From CBDCME01 sp965218865 (GTDB taxonomy: Bacteria > Pseudomonadota > Alphaproteobacteria > JAAXGF01): 64,000 nucleotides of DNA. Shown here piece after piece: positions 1 to 9,352 of this stretch. The number at the start of each line of letters is the position of its first letter. The stretch's first letter is position 1. Position numbers and translations under genes: made by a program. The notes below the pieces were generated by a model that was not told the origin of the DNA, searched no databases, and saw only the letters and a program-made list of their open reading frames with translations. The stretch covers positions 4,006-68,005 of the forward strand of contig CBDCME010000005.1 of the NCBI GenBank assembly GCA_965218865.1, in the 5' to 3' direction.

Positions 1-1
1 G

Positions 2-265
2 TACGATTCCCTCGCCAAGATCGGGCGGATCGGCGTGCCGCTGCTCGTTGTCCACGGCGAACGTGACGGTCTGATACCCGTATCCATCGGGGAAGAGCTT
101 TTCGCCGCCGCGCCCGAGCCGAAGACGATCAAGATCGTGCCCGGTGCCTGTCACAACGAGCTGTACGCGCATGGTGCCGCGGCCCACGTGTTGGCCTTCC
201 TAGCGGCGACGTTTTCGGCCCCCTCGCCGCCGCCAGACGCTTCCGCAGACCCTCCCCAGCGTTGA
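2..265 (+). CDS. alpha/beta hydrolase, C-terminal part (gene begins before the window)
   Basis: The frame is open from base 2 and ends at 265, giving the last 87 residues. It shows the end of an alpha/beta hydrolase fold: a hydrophobic strand LLVVHGERDGLIP carrying the acid residue (D in GERD) and, about 40 residues on, a GACHNE segment carrying the catalytic histidine. The nucleophile elbow must lie upstream of the window. The last 15 residues are Pro/Ser/Ala-rich and look like an unstructured tail. The nearest relatives would be S33 / serine aminopeptidase-like hydrolases; the substrate cannot be read from this fragment. Confidence 0.8.
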   Translation, partial: YDSLAKIGRIGVPLLVVHGERDGLIPVSIGEELFAAAPEPKTIKIVPGACHNELYAHGAAAHVLAFLAATFSAPSPPPDASADPPQR

Positions 266-403
266 ACGGCTGTCATCGGGGCACCGCCTCCTCCAATGCC
301 CCGATGGCCCCGCGGCGCGGAAGTCAACGTGTTTGGCGCGCCGTTAGTCCGTGTTATAAAGTGCAGACAACAAAATCGTCGCTCTCGATTCCAGAAATCC
401 GGG

Positions 404-1687
404 ATGTCGCCGAAGATCCTGTTCACTCGCGGCTTGATCGCTATCATCGGTTTCGTCGTCGCGTTCGCCGTTGACCTACCCTTCCTTGGTTCGGAATCAG
501 GCGGATCGTCCATCACTGTTGCCTGGGCCGTGGACGAGAAGCGCATCGTCGGGCAGCTTTTCGAAGAAAAGGACGAAAACCGACGGCAGGCATTGGCAAA
601 AAAAATTCTCAATGATCGGAAGGTATTGGATTTCGTCCTGAGAAAGAACAAAGGAACCTATGTATTCAACAGGATTCGCAAGATAAATCCCGATGCTCCA
701 GTTAATTTACGAAAGATGACAATGAATAACCTTGCTCTCATGGGGGTCAATTTCAAAGATGCCAAGATATATTGGTCGAAACTGAGAAAGGCGAATCTTA
801 CAGGAGCAAATTTACAGGGCGCCTACCTCTTCCACTGTCATTGTCACAACGCGATTTTCGTGGACGCCGATCTAAGTCCGGGCAGCGACGATCAAAGGAC
901 CATTTTGGCGGACGCGCACGTCGACAGGGCCAATTTTTCCGGCGCGAATCTCAGTCGGGTCGATTTGATTAATAGCTCTCTCACCGATGCGATCCTCGAT
1001 GGCGCGGAAATCGGCGGCACCAATTTCGCCGGCGGGATCCTGATCCGGGCCAGCCTGGTCGGCGTGACCAGCGCCACCCCGGCGAGTTTTCCGAGCAGCA
1101 ACCTTTCCTACGCCAATCTCAGACACGCTGAAATTCGCTACGCGAATCTGCGCAAAGCCATCCTCGCCCACGCCAATCTTTCGCGGGCGAATCTCAGGGG
1201 CGCCAATTTGCAAAGCGCCGAAATGCGCGATGCCAACCTGTATTTGACCGACTTAAGAAACGCGAACCTTTTAGGCGCCATTCTCCATCACAACGACTTG
1301 CGCATGTCGATTCTCATGGGAGCCGATTTGACCGACGCGGGTCTCCTGGGCGTGAACCTCCGCAAGGCCAACCTCGAAGGCGCAATTCTCACCGACGTGC
1401 ACGCGGATTTCGCGGATCTTTCCGACACCAAGCTGCAAGGGGTCGACATGCAGAACGGCGCCTTCATCGGTGCCAAGCTCACGCGGGCGAAGCTACTAGG
1501 GGCCAATTTGACCCGCGCCGATTTGACCCGGGCGGATTTGAGAGACGCGGATCTGAGGGACGCGGACCTCACCGAGGCGGTTCTCGACGGAGCCGATCTT
1601 ACGGATGCCCTTCTGGTCGGGGCCAACCTCGAGGGCGCTAGTCTGATCGGCGCGAAAATCAAGGGAACCATCCTCGATCGACCTTGA
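404..1687 (+). CDS. membrane-anchored pentapeptide-repeat protein (paralogue 1)
   Basis: About 427 residues. I chose ATG 404 because it is followed directly by a hydrophobic N-terminal segment (about residues 6-24), a signal anchor or signal peptide; the frame is open further upstream to 296 but that stretch is not membrane-like. After a charged helical region (about 45-110) come many A(D/N)L-type pentapeptide repeats, predicted to form a right-handed quadrilateral beta-helix in the periplasm. The repeats are broken by a loop with the motif HCHCH (about residue 148) followed by a DADLSPGS stretch. A second, related protein follows immediately. Function unknown; members of this family can be DNA mimics, scaffolds or secreted structural proteins. 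Confidence 0.85.
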   Translation: MSPKILFTRGLIAIIGFVVAFAVDLPFLGSESGGSSITVAWAVDEKRIVGQLFEEKDENRRQALAKKILNDRKVLDFVLRKNKGTYVFNRIRKINPDAPVNLRKMTMNNLALMGVNFKDAKIYWSKLRKANLTGANLQGAYLFHCHCHNAIFVDADLSPGSDDQRTILADAHVDRANFSGANLSRVDLINSSLTDAILDGAEIGGTNFAGGILIRASLVGVTSATPASFPSSNLSYANLRHAEIRYANLRKAILAHANLSRANLRGANLQSAEMRDANLYLTDLRNANLLGAILHHNDLRMSILMGADLTDAGLLGVNLRKANLEGAILTDVHADFADLSDTKLQGVDMQNGAFIGAKLTRAKLLGANLTRADLTRADLRDADLRDADLTEAVLDGADLTDALLVGANLEGASLIGAKIKGTILDRP

Positions 1688-1824
1688 GCCGGGTTTCGTG
1701 GCCCAACCTCGCACGCGTGGGACGGCCGCGATTTTCCGCCCAGCAAGCGGTAAGAATGGTAAAATACTGCGGAAAGAAAATTGTACGACTGAGTACCGCC
1801 TTTACAGAGACGAAGAATCAAAGG

Positions 1825-3084
1825 ATGAGACGCCACACGCAATTCCGGAAATTGTTGAGAGTAAAAGAATTTTCCGGGCTCCAGGCCATCACGTTTATTC
1901 TAGCCATGATCACGGTTTTTTCCTCCGTGGTCTGGTTCGTGCAATTGGCTGACAATGCAGGAATTGCGGCCTTCGCGGCCGATGACAATTCGGAAATCGA
2001 GAGCATCCTTAAGGAGAGGAATTTTGGCAAACAATGGGGAAGGGCGAACAAGCTCCTGGCGGACCGGGATCGGCTGATCGCGCTTTTGTCGCGGTCCGAC
2101 GGAGTCGACAAATTCAACCAAATCCGACTGATTGCTCCCGGCACCACGGTAAATCTGCGGAAGGTGAATCTGAATGACTACAAATTGATCGGGATCAACC
2201 TCCGGGACGCACAGTTATTCTGGTCGAAACTTCGTGGTACGGTGTTGTCGAACGCGGACTTGAGGGGGGCCTATCTATTTCACTGCCACTGCCACGACGC
2301 CAAGTTCATGGACAGCGATCTCGGCCCCGGTTCGAACAATCAGAAGACCGTTCTCGGAAACGCCTATCTGAACCGGGCAAATTTCACGGGGGCCAATCTC
2401 ACCCGCGCCGATTTTATCGATAGCTCCCTGACCGAGACCGTATTGGACGGGGCCGAAATCGGGGCCGCCTTTTTCGCTGGGTCGAACATGATCCGCGCCA
2501 GCCTCGTCGGGGTCACGAGCAAGACGCCGGCGAGTTTCCTGATGAGCATCGTGACCTACGCCGACTTTACGAACGCCGACCTGTCCGGCGCCAACTTTCG
2601 CCGCGCCGTGCTGGCCCATTCAGACCTGACCCACGCAAACCTGACGGGCGCCGACTTGCAGAGCGCCGAGTTGCGGAATACCACGCTGCACCAGACGAAC
2701 TTCACCAACGCGATATTGATTTCGGCGATATTGCACGACGGTGATCTCAGCACGGCGATTCTTCGCGGAGCCGATTTCACCGAGGCCGGGCTGTTGTCGG
2801 CCAAGCTCCGCAACGTCGACCTTCGGGGCGCGAACTTTTCCGACGCCAACGCTGATCTCGCCGATTTTTCCGGCGCGGACATGCGGTTCGTGCCGATGCA
2901 GAACGCGGCCTTGATCGGCGCCGACCTGTCGGACGCGGATTTGCGCGAGGCGAACCTCGCCAACGCGAATTTGTCCCGCGCCCGATTGCGGGGCGCGGAC
3001 CTGCGGGGCGCCGATCTCCGGGGAGCCAATTTGTCGAGCGCCGATCTCACCGGGGCCAAGCTTGAGGGGGCCTTGCGCGACTAA
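1825..3084 (+). CDS. membrane-anchored pentapeptide-repeat protein (paralogue 2)
   Basis: About 419 residues from ATG 1825; ATG 1756 and ATG 1684 are in frame and cannot be excluded. A hydrophobic segment (about residues 22-42) precedes AFAAD, a plausible signal peptidase site or anchor. The rest parallels the upstream protein almost domain for domain: charged linker, NLRKVNLND-type start, the same HCHCH loop, the same SLVGVTS and TPASF segment, then a long run of pentapeptide repeats to the C-terminus. The two genes are 140 bases apart or overlap by four bases if the earliest start is used, so they look like a tandem duplication in one operon. Function not known. Confidence 0.85.
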   Translation: MRRHTQFRKLLRVKEFSGLQAITFILAMITVFSSVVWFVQLADNAGIAAFAADDNSEIESILKERNFGKQWGRANKLLADRDRLIALLSRSDGVDKFNQIRLIAPGTTVNLRKVNLNDYKLIGINLRDAQLFWSKLRGTVLSNADLRGAYLFHCHCHDAKFMDSDLGPGSNNQKTVLGNAYLNRANFTGANLTRADFIDSSLTETVLDGAEIGAAFFAGSNMIRASLVGVTSKTPASFLMSIVTYADFTNADLSGANFRRAVLAHSDLTHANLTGADLQSAELRNTTLHQTNFTNAILISAILHDGDLSTAILRGADFTEAGLLSAKLRNVDLRGANFSDANADLADFSGADMRFVPMQNAALIGADLSDADLREANLANANLSRARLRGADLRGADLRGANLSSADLTGAKLEGALRD

Positions 3085-3086
3085 CC

Positions 3087-3113
3087 CCCGACACTTGGAT
3101 CGCAAGTGTCGGG
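3087..3113 (+). terminator. hairpin after the pentapeptide genes
   Basis: A perfect 11-bp inverted repeat (CCCGACACTTG / CAAGTGTCGGG) with a 5-base loop begins two bases after the stop codon of the second pentapeptide gene. It is followed by ATAATC rather than a T run, so it is a hairpin terminator candidate or an mRNA 3'-end stabiliser, not a textbook intrinsic terminator. Confidence 0.6.
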
Positions 3114-3309
3114 ATAATCACAATCAAAGCTTTCGTTTGGCTCATCCTTTTCCGTGGCGGGAACCGTGGGCTTGATCGGGAACCACTCGGCGAGGCAAGG
3201 TAATTTTCGCCAAGGCTCGACAGCGACCGCGGATCCGCGCACCATGGAAGATCCGGGGTGCCGCGTCCGAAGACCGGGTGAGGATCCGAGTGGCTGCGAG
3301 GGGATAACC

Positions 3310-4284
3310 ATGCTGACCGATCGCTCCCTGCTGTTGATCATGGCTGCTTGCGCGGGCGTCGCCTTCATCGCCGGTTGCATCGCCCTGTGGGCAATTTCAA
3401 TCGCCGTTTCCCAGCTGGAGAGGGTCGAGGCCGAGGCTGTTAAACGCCGGTTGTCGCAAATCGAAACCGATGTGGCGACGATCAATCCGGCCGCGATATC
3501 GACCCGCCTGAGCCGGGTTGAAGAGACCCTCATGGAAGCTGCCACCGACGATCGGATCAGACGCATTCGCGACCAGATGGGTGCCCTGGTCGAGCGTCTC
3601 GCCGCCGTCGAGGGCCAGGTGCGGGAACTCCCGGCGAACCCTCTGCCAGGCGCCGCCGACGGAGGCCAAGACGGCGCCTCGGGCGTGGACGAAAGGGTTC
3701 GAACCATCCAGTCCGATATCGAGTCGGTCGAGACGCTAGCGGCGGAACTGGCCAACGACGTCCATCTCGCCTACGAACGCATGGGCAAGATCGAGGTTGA
3801 AATCCGCAATATCGCCAGTGAAGCGCGGGTCGACGAACTCACCGCCGTGACCGCCGCGATGCGCAACGAACTCGACAAGCTGCAAATCAATTTCCACTCC
3901 GCCGCCATCGACCTCGCCAGTGCCCAAGCGACCTTGCACGCCGATATGGAATCGATAACCCTCCGTTCGAACAACTTCGGTCGGATCATCCGCAAACTCA
4001 GGCTGGGCAGCCAAAGAAAAGGAATACACATCGTCAACGGAACTTACGGCGCCAACTGCGAGGATACCGACGAGGGCAACGCCAGCGCCTATCTCGGCGC
4101 CGCCTGCAACGACAAGAGCGAGTGCACCTACGTCATCGACAGGCGAATCATCGGCGATCCGGCCCCCGATTGCGACAAGAACTTCGTCGCCGAGTGGCAG
4201 TGCGGCAAGGACGAACGCGTGCGCGCCGCCACCGTGGAAGCCGAGGCCGGCGACCGCGAGAGCCTCACCCTCACCTGCCCTTAA
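3310..4284 (+). CDS. membrane coiled-coil protein with lectin-like C-terminal domain
   Basis: 324 residues from ATG 3310, which has a GAGGGG ribosome site six bases upstream; the open frame to 3154 lacks one. Residues about 7-30 form one transmembrane helix. Residues about 35-230 are heptad-rich and charged, predicted coiled coil. The last 85 residues are a compact Cys-rich domain (six cysteines) with the pattern NGTYGANC, AACNDKSECTY, IGDPAPDC and EWQCG. That pattern resembles the SUEL/galactose-binding lectin fold seen in animal lectins and some bacterial surface proteins; this is similarity by eye. Likely topology: N-terminal anchor, periplasmic rod, terminal binding domain. Ligand unknown. 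Confidence 0.75.
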   Translation: MLTDRSLLLIMAACAGVAFIAGCIALWAISIAVSQLERVEAEAVKRRLSQIETDVATINPAAISTRLSRVEETLMEAATDDRIRRIRDQMGALVERLAAVEGQVRELPANPLPGAADGGQDGASGVDERVRTIQSDIESVETLAAELANDVHLAYERMGKIEVEIRNIASEARVDELTAVTAAMRNELDKLQINFHSAAIDLASAQATLHADMESITLRSNNFGRIIRKLRLGSQRKGIHIVNGTYGANCEDTDEGNASAYLGAACNDKSECTYVIDRRIIGDPAPDCDKNFVAEWQCGKDERVRAATVEAEAGDRESLTLTCP

Positions 4285-4294
4285 CAACAATTCG

Positions 4295-4394
4295 GGGACA
4301 GTTTACTGATTTCTTCAATCCGGCGGTCAAGTTTTCTAATACAGGTAATACTGGGACAGTTTACTGATTTTTTCAATCCGGCCGTCAAGTTTTC
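4295..4394. repeat. two tandem 42-bp repeats, period 58 bp
   Basis: The unit starting GGGACAGTTTACTGATTT occurs at 4295-4336 and again at 4353-4394 with two mismatches. The GGGACAGT-T-ACT core resembles sequences seen beside REP-associated tyrosine transposase genes, but no such gene is present here. No gene is recognised from 4285 to the group II intron fragment. Confidence 0.6.
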
Positions 4395-4639
4395 GACCCC
4401 CAATTCCCGCGGACCGCCGGCTCTGAAATTGTCCGTTTCGTTTCCTACGCCCGCGCCCTACGGCGGCCATTGGGGAGGTTCGAGCGGGGTCATTTTTTCG
4501 GCCACTGGCCCATCCGTTCCGAAGCGTTCCAGCAGGGAACGCCACATCTAGGGGCCAATTCGAGAGGATCTCCGGGAACGGCGTCGGCTTCCACATGACG
4601 CACGCGGTCTCGCGACGACACACGTGGCACGTTGTCAAC

Positions 4640-5162
4640 CTTCACCGTGAGGCAAAGCTCCCTCGGAAGCCTTCGGATACCTTCAGGTGTTACCAGGCTC
4701 ATCGCCAATCACCGATCCTCGTCTTCGTCAAAAGCACACCAGAAGCCAGGGCCCTTTGCTCCGCCAGCATTACCCGGCCTCGACGCTCGTACGATCCTGT
4801 CTGACGCCCAACCGGACCGCCGCCCAGTTGGCGACGTTCGAGGTCGCGACCCGCGCCCGATCCGGGCCTCCCCCGATGACCCGCGCTGCCTTGCTTGCGT
4901 GCCGTGCCCATTACCCCGGCGAACCGGATCGGGTGCACATTGCTTCCCCAACCCACGCGGCCTTCCCCGTTATTCAGGCGGGTCGGCATCCACAACTTCA
5001 CTTTTAAGGCCGGCTCGGACTTCACGCGCGTTACCGCCCGCAAGCTCGCTCAACCGCCCAAGGCGGCCTTTGTCACAGGGCCCCGCCAGTCGGCCAACGA
5101 AACCGCCTGTCAGCTACGCGATCGAATCGGCTCGAGGTGGAACCTCCCTCCACTGGCCACAC
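4640..5162 (-). mobile_element. group II intron 5' fragment (truncated)
   Basis: Read on the minus strand, the segment starts at 5162 with GTGTGGCCAGTGGAGGGAGG, which fits the 5' boundary of bacterial group II introns, and continues for about 460 bases of structured, G-rich sequence. An ATG at 4702 then opens a frame starting MSLVTPEGIRRL, which resembles the N-terminus of intron-encoded reverse transcriptase/maturases. After roughly 15-20 residues the similarity stops, so nearly the whole maturase and the 3' domains are missing. Long open frames on the plus strand across this stretch are antisense to the intron RNA and are not believed to be genes. Confidence 0.55.
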
Positions 5163-5172
5163 GCGCCTTCGG

Positions 5173-5604
5173 GGCGCACTGAATAATTCAGGTTAGTTCA
5201 ATGATGATTATCACATTTGGATGGCGGATAATTCGCTTAATCCTCGCTCGCAGACGCTAATCCATCCGCTTATCATCGCGAATCTAACTCGGACCAGCAC
5301 CATTTATACGCGACCAATTGATTGGACCATGGTACGATACGCGTGGCCCGTGAAATTCCCGAACGCAGTGGCGGTAAGATAATTTTGGTCGACTCCATGT
5401 TGAAGGTCGCAGCCTCTTTGGCCCGCCAAATTTGCCGTTGACGTTGCCCTGGAGCGTATAAATGCAGATTCACTTGAGGAAGCGTGAGCACAAGCTCCTT
5501 CTGAGTTAGGGGCACCACCTAGAATCGAAAATAGAATCCGCGTTTGCCGTCTCACTGCCAGCTCAAGTTGACCCAAAACCATTGCATCACTCTCGTATAA
5601 AAAT
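5173..5604. other. intergenic region, no gene recognised
   Basis: About 430 bases with lower GC than the neighbours. It lies between the intron fragment and the glycosyltransferase start and presumably holds the promoter of that gene. I see no convincing coding frame, RNA or repeat. Confidence 0.4.
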
Positions 5605-5729
5605 ATGAACGTTGCTATCTTTACTGACACCTATTTGCCCCACCGCAATGGCGTCGCCTATTCACTAGAACGTCAAGCGAGAGCAATGCGAAAATACGGT
5701 GACTCGGTATCAGTACTTGGCCCCGTGAT

Positions 5730-7185
5730 GGCAATGTCCCGGCTGATGTTGAAAAAGTGAGGTAGGCGTCATTCGCCCGTTAGGCTCTGGGTGTTGAATC
5801 CATCAAGGAGAACGACGCCATGACCAAGACTACACGGAACAGCCGCCTTTCGAAACTGTTGGAGATCCCGCTTCCGCTGTTGCCGCCGGCCTTGCCGGAG
5901 GCTTTTGATGATCTGCGCATGAGCGTGGATCGCTTTTGCCTGTTGGCCGGGGTGGAGACCCTGGGCGAGATGCTGGACGAGGATAGCGAGGTGCTCTGCG
6001 GAGCGCGCCACGCCCGCACGGCCGAGCGGCAGGGCCATCGCTGGGGGACAACCCAGAGCGAGATTGCCTATCACGGGGGCAAGGTGAAGCTGACGCGCCC
6101 GCGGGTGCGCGATCTTGCGGGCAAGGAGATGAGCTTGCCGAGCTGGGAGTTGCTCTCGGACCCGGCGCTTTTGCAGTCCTGGGCGATGAACATCATGCTG
6201 CTTACGGTTTCGACCCGCAAGTACGCGCGCGCCGTGCGCCTGCCCGGCGAGGCCAGCGGCGACTTGCCGGCACGCGCGGGCGATGCGACCTCGAAGTCCG
6301 CGGTCTCGCGGCGCTTCGTGGCCATGACGCGCAAGAAGCTGAAGGCCTTCCTGGCCAGCGACCTTTCGGATCTCGATCTCCTGGTCATCCAGATCGACGG
6401 GCTGCACGTCGGCGATCACGTGTTGCTGGCAGCTATTGGCATCGACGGCGCGGGCGAGAAGCATGTTCTAGGCCTGGCCGAAGGTGCCACGGAGAATGCC
6501 GCCACGGTGCAGGCGCTGCTCGACAACCTGACCGCCCGCGGCCTCGACCCGGAAGTGCCCCGGCTCTTCATCGTCGACGGCGCCAAGGCGCTCTCCAAGG
6601 CGATCAAGCGGACCTTCAGGCCGGTGGCCGCCCTCCAGCGCTGCCAGGTCCACAAGGGCCGCAACATCATCGAGCGCCTCGACGAAAGCCTTCATGCCGG
6701 CGTCAAGAAGGCGCTCAGGCAAGCCTGGGACCAAGACGATGCCGAGAAAGCCGAACGCCTCATGAAGAACCTGGCGCGCCGCCTGGAGACCGAGGCCCCC
6801 GGCGTTTCGGCTTCCATCCTGGAGGGCCTGGATGAGATCCTCACCGTGATCCGCTTGGGCCTGCCGCCCAAGCTCAGGCGCTCCTTGGCCTGCACCAACG
6901 CCATCGAGAATGCCTTGGGAACGGTCAGGATGGTGCAGCACAATGTCAAGCGCTGGCGCAACGCCGAGATGGCCTTGCGATGGACCGCCGCCGGCCTCCT
7001 GGAAGCCCAAAAGACCTCCGTCGCCTCAAGGCCTACCGGCAACTCCCCATCCTCAGAGCTGCCCTCGAGGATCACGTGAAAAAGGCAAAAGCGAAAAGCG
7101 CCATTGAAACCATCAAAGAGGCCGCCTAGCCTCGAAGCCCAACCATGCCTGCCTCGCCTTTTTCAACAGAGCATGGGACATCGCC
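5730..7185 (+). mobile_element. IS256-family element, 1456 bp, 8-bp target duplication
   Basis: Imperfect terminal inverted repeats (left GGCAATGTCCC, inner GTTGAAAAAG; right end the complement with few mismatches) bound the element. The octamer CCCGTGAT lies directly outside both ends (5722-5729 and 7186-7193), the expected target duplication for IS256. It interrupts the glycosyltransferase after about 41 codons. Confidence 0.85.
5820..7129 (+). pseudogene. IS256-family transposase, frameshifted near the 3' end
   Basis: Mutator-type DDE transposase. The acidic triad is visible as QIDGLH, VDGAKAL and NAIENALG, followed by the family-typical VKRW segment. The frame opened at ATG 5820 ends early at 7079, but the expected C-terminus (RRLKAYRQLPIL and a Lys/Ala-rich tail) continues in another frame to TAG 7127-7129. 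The change is one missing base in the CAAAAGACC stretch near 7010. The copy is probably inactive, unless the last 30 residues are dispensable. Confidence 0.85.
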
Positions 7186-8042
7186 CCCGTGATTTAGATA
7201 CAGATATTAAGATTGATACAACTACAATCTTAAACACAAAAGATCCACGGTATTCATTTCACATACCATTAGCATCGGTGAAATATTTATCACAACGAAT
7301 AACTCCCGACATTGTTCACATACATACACCTTTCTCAATCGGTATTCTGGGTCTAATATTCGGAAAAATCCTGAGCATACCGATAATTTACACACACCAT
7401 ACAGATTTTTCTCACTACTTTCATTATGTTCCATGGTTAAATAACTATCTTGGAAAGAGATTGTGCAGTGTATTTTATGATTTGTTCTTGAATTTAGTAG
7501 ACAAAATTACTACACCGTATAAGCATTCAAAGTATGCTCCTGCCAATAATCAAAGTGTAAACATCAACGAAATCAGTGTCATTCCAACCCCGATCGACAT
7601 TACATCATTCAAACGACAGGGTATTCCTAAAAGCACTGTTTTTGATCTTGTTTTTGTTGGTCGCATATCCTTGGAAAAAAACATTTTTTTGGCGCAAGAC
7701 ACTATTCGGCAAGTATTAGCGAAATTGCCAAACACAAAAATAGCCATAGTCGGCGATGGCACCGAAAAACTGACTCTAATGTCAAATCTATCGGAGTACT
7801 TGGGCAAAAACGTAATGTTTTTCGGGGAGTTAGACAACTCTCGTGTTCTAGAACTGATTGGGCGTTTGCGGTTTCTACTATCGACATCTGTAAGCGAAAC
7901 CCAAGGATTAGTATTCCAAGAGGCGTGGGCAAACGGTGTCCCAGTTATTTCTGTAAATTGTGATACTGCGAAAGAATATGTTGAGGAGGGCAAAAACGGT
8001 TGGATTGGGCTAAACGTGGCACAAGATTTATCGAGACTTATA

Positions 8043-9206
8043 CCAACCGCCCCAGAGTTTGACTCGCGCAAAGGTTTACACGCCAGGTTTTGTGTGATTC
8101 AAGGTTGTTGGCAACAAGGGAGTGTGTTCAATGCCAACGATTCCTTTGCGAAACGACTTTGATGCTGAAAGAGTCCGTGTTCTTGCGGCACGGAGCGATG
8201 ATGGGAACCAGGCGCGACGGCTTTTGTCGATGGCGGCCATCTACGATGGGATGGATCGAGCGTGCGCGGCGGGTATTGGCGGCATGGATCGGCAGACGTT
8301 GCGGGACTGGGTTCACCGGTTCAACGCGGGAGGTCCGGCCGGTCTGATCGACCGCAAGCCGAACGGGGCGTTGCGTCGGTTGACGCCGTCGCAAATGGCG
8401 GCGCTTTCGCGGGCTATCGAGGCCGGTCCCGATCCCGAACGGGATGGGGTCGTGCGCTGGCGCTGCATCGATCTCAAGCAACTGATCCGAACGCGCTTCG
8501 GCGTGGACTATCACGAGCGGAGCGTCGGCAAGCTGCTGGCCGCGCTCGGGTTCTCGCATATTTCCGCGCGCCCGCGCCACGTCGGCCAGGATGCGCGGGC
8601 ACAGGAGGAATTTAAAAAAAAGTTTTCCCGAACACTTGGCGAAAATCGTAGCGGCACAGCCACCGGACACGCCCATCGAGGTTTGGTTTCAAGATGAAAT
8701 GCGCGTCGGCCAGAAGAACAGCCTGGTGCGCCAGTGGGCCCCAAAGGGATCGCGCCCGCGCCAGGTCAAGGACCTACGGACCTCTTCGGCGTATCTCTTC
8801 GGCGCCATCTGCCCCGAGCGCGGTGAGGGCGCGGCGCTGGTCATGCCGCGCGCCAATACTGAAGCCATGGACCTGCATCTCGAGGAAATCAGCCGGGCCG
8901 TTGCCCCAAACGCCCATGCCGTCGTGCTGCTCGACCAAGCCGCATGGCACACCACTGCCAAACTCGGCATCCCGGAGAACATCTCCCTCGTGCCTTTGCC
9001 ACCCAAGTCCCCGGAGCTCAATCCCGCCGAAAATGTCTGGCAATACCTCCGCCAGAACTGGCTCTCCAATCGTGTCTTCGACTCCTATGAAGCCATCGTC
9101 GAGGCCTCTTGCCAAGCCTGGAACAACCTGACCGACCAACCTTGGAAGATCATGTCCATCGGCCTCAGAGCGTGGGCTCGCACAAGTCAATGTTAAGGGC
9201 GGTTGG
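8043..9206 (+). mobile_element. IS630-family element, copy 1 (1164 bp)
   Basis: Ends with CCAACCGCCC / GGGCGGTTGG inverted repeats and is flanked by TA on both sides (8041-8042, 9207-9208), as expected for IS630/Tc1-mariner elements. Nearly identical full copies lie at 12293-13456, 36815-37978 and 55836-56999. This copy interrupts the glycosyltransferase gene. Confidence 0.9.
8131..9196 (+). CDS. IS630-family transposase, two frames joined by a frameshift at an A8 run
   Basis: The first frame (ATG 8131, ribosome site GGGAG) encodes the helix-turn-helix half and runs to 8697. The second (to TAA 9194-9196) encodes the catalytic half with the triad WFQDEMR, LLDQAAWH and SPELNPAEN. They meet at TTTAAAAAAAAG (8611-8622), where a +1 shift, or transcripts one A shorter (or two longer), fuses EEFKK to SFPEHLAK. 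All four full copies carry the same eight A's although the copies are spread through the window, so the frameshift looks like a normal property of this element rather than a mutation. Confidence 0.85.
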
Positions 9207-9352
9207 TATAACATGCTTCTTATTAGAATCTAATAGTGATGTTAGACCCGACGTAGTGATCAATTGTCGCAAAAGTGCAATGGATTTTTCTTTTGCTAGA
9301 TGGCACAAGAGTTATACAGGCATTGTGAATGAGGCACGTTCAGAATGAATAT

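Larger units (their letters stand above)
5605..9348 (+). pseudogene. glycosyltransferase family 4-type protein split in three by IS elements
   Basis: Three pieces together make a near-complete GT-B glycosyltransferase. 5605-5729 encodes the N-terminus (MNVAIFTDTYLPHRNGVAYS, the first Rossmann strand). 7186-8042 encodes the middle and the donor-binding half: DIVHIHTPF, YTHHTDF, VFVGRISLEKN and the SETQGLVFQEAWANGVPV segment holding the EX7E-type motif. 9209-9348 encodes the C-terminal helix region, ending at TGA 9346. An IS256-family element (5730-7185) and an IS630-family element (8043-9206) separate them. The gene is much more AT-rich than its surroundings, suggesting horizontal origin. Frames on either side of the elements are offset by a base or two, so the gene is dead. 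Likely original role: sugar transfer to lipid or polysaccharide. Confidence 0.8.

Noticed and set aside
4632..5186. 184-residue plus-strand frame of the type often annotated as hypothetical protein
   Set aside because: It is antisense to the group II intron fragment and is Pro/Ser/Arg-rich without structure-like pattern.
8040..9212. Exact restoration of the glycosyltransferase frame by removing IS630 with one TA
   Set aside because: With a simple TA duplication the join reads ATA TAA, a stop; two bases too many remain, so a clean restoration cannot be claimed.
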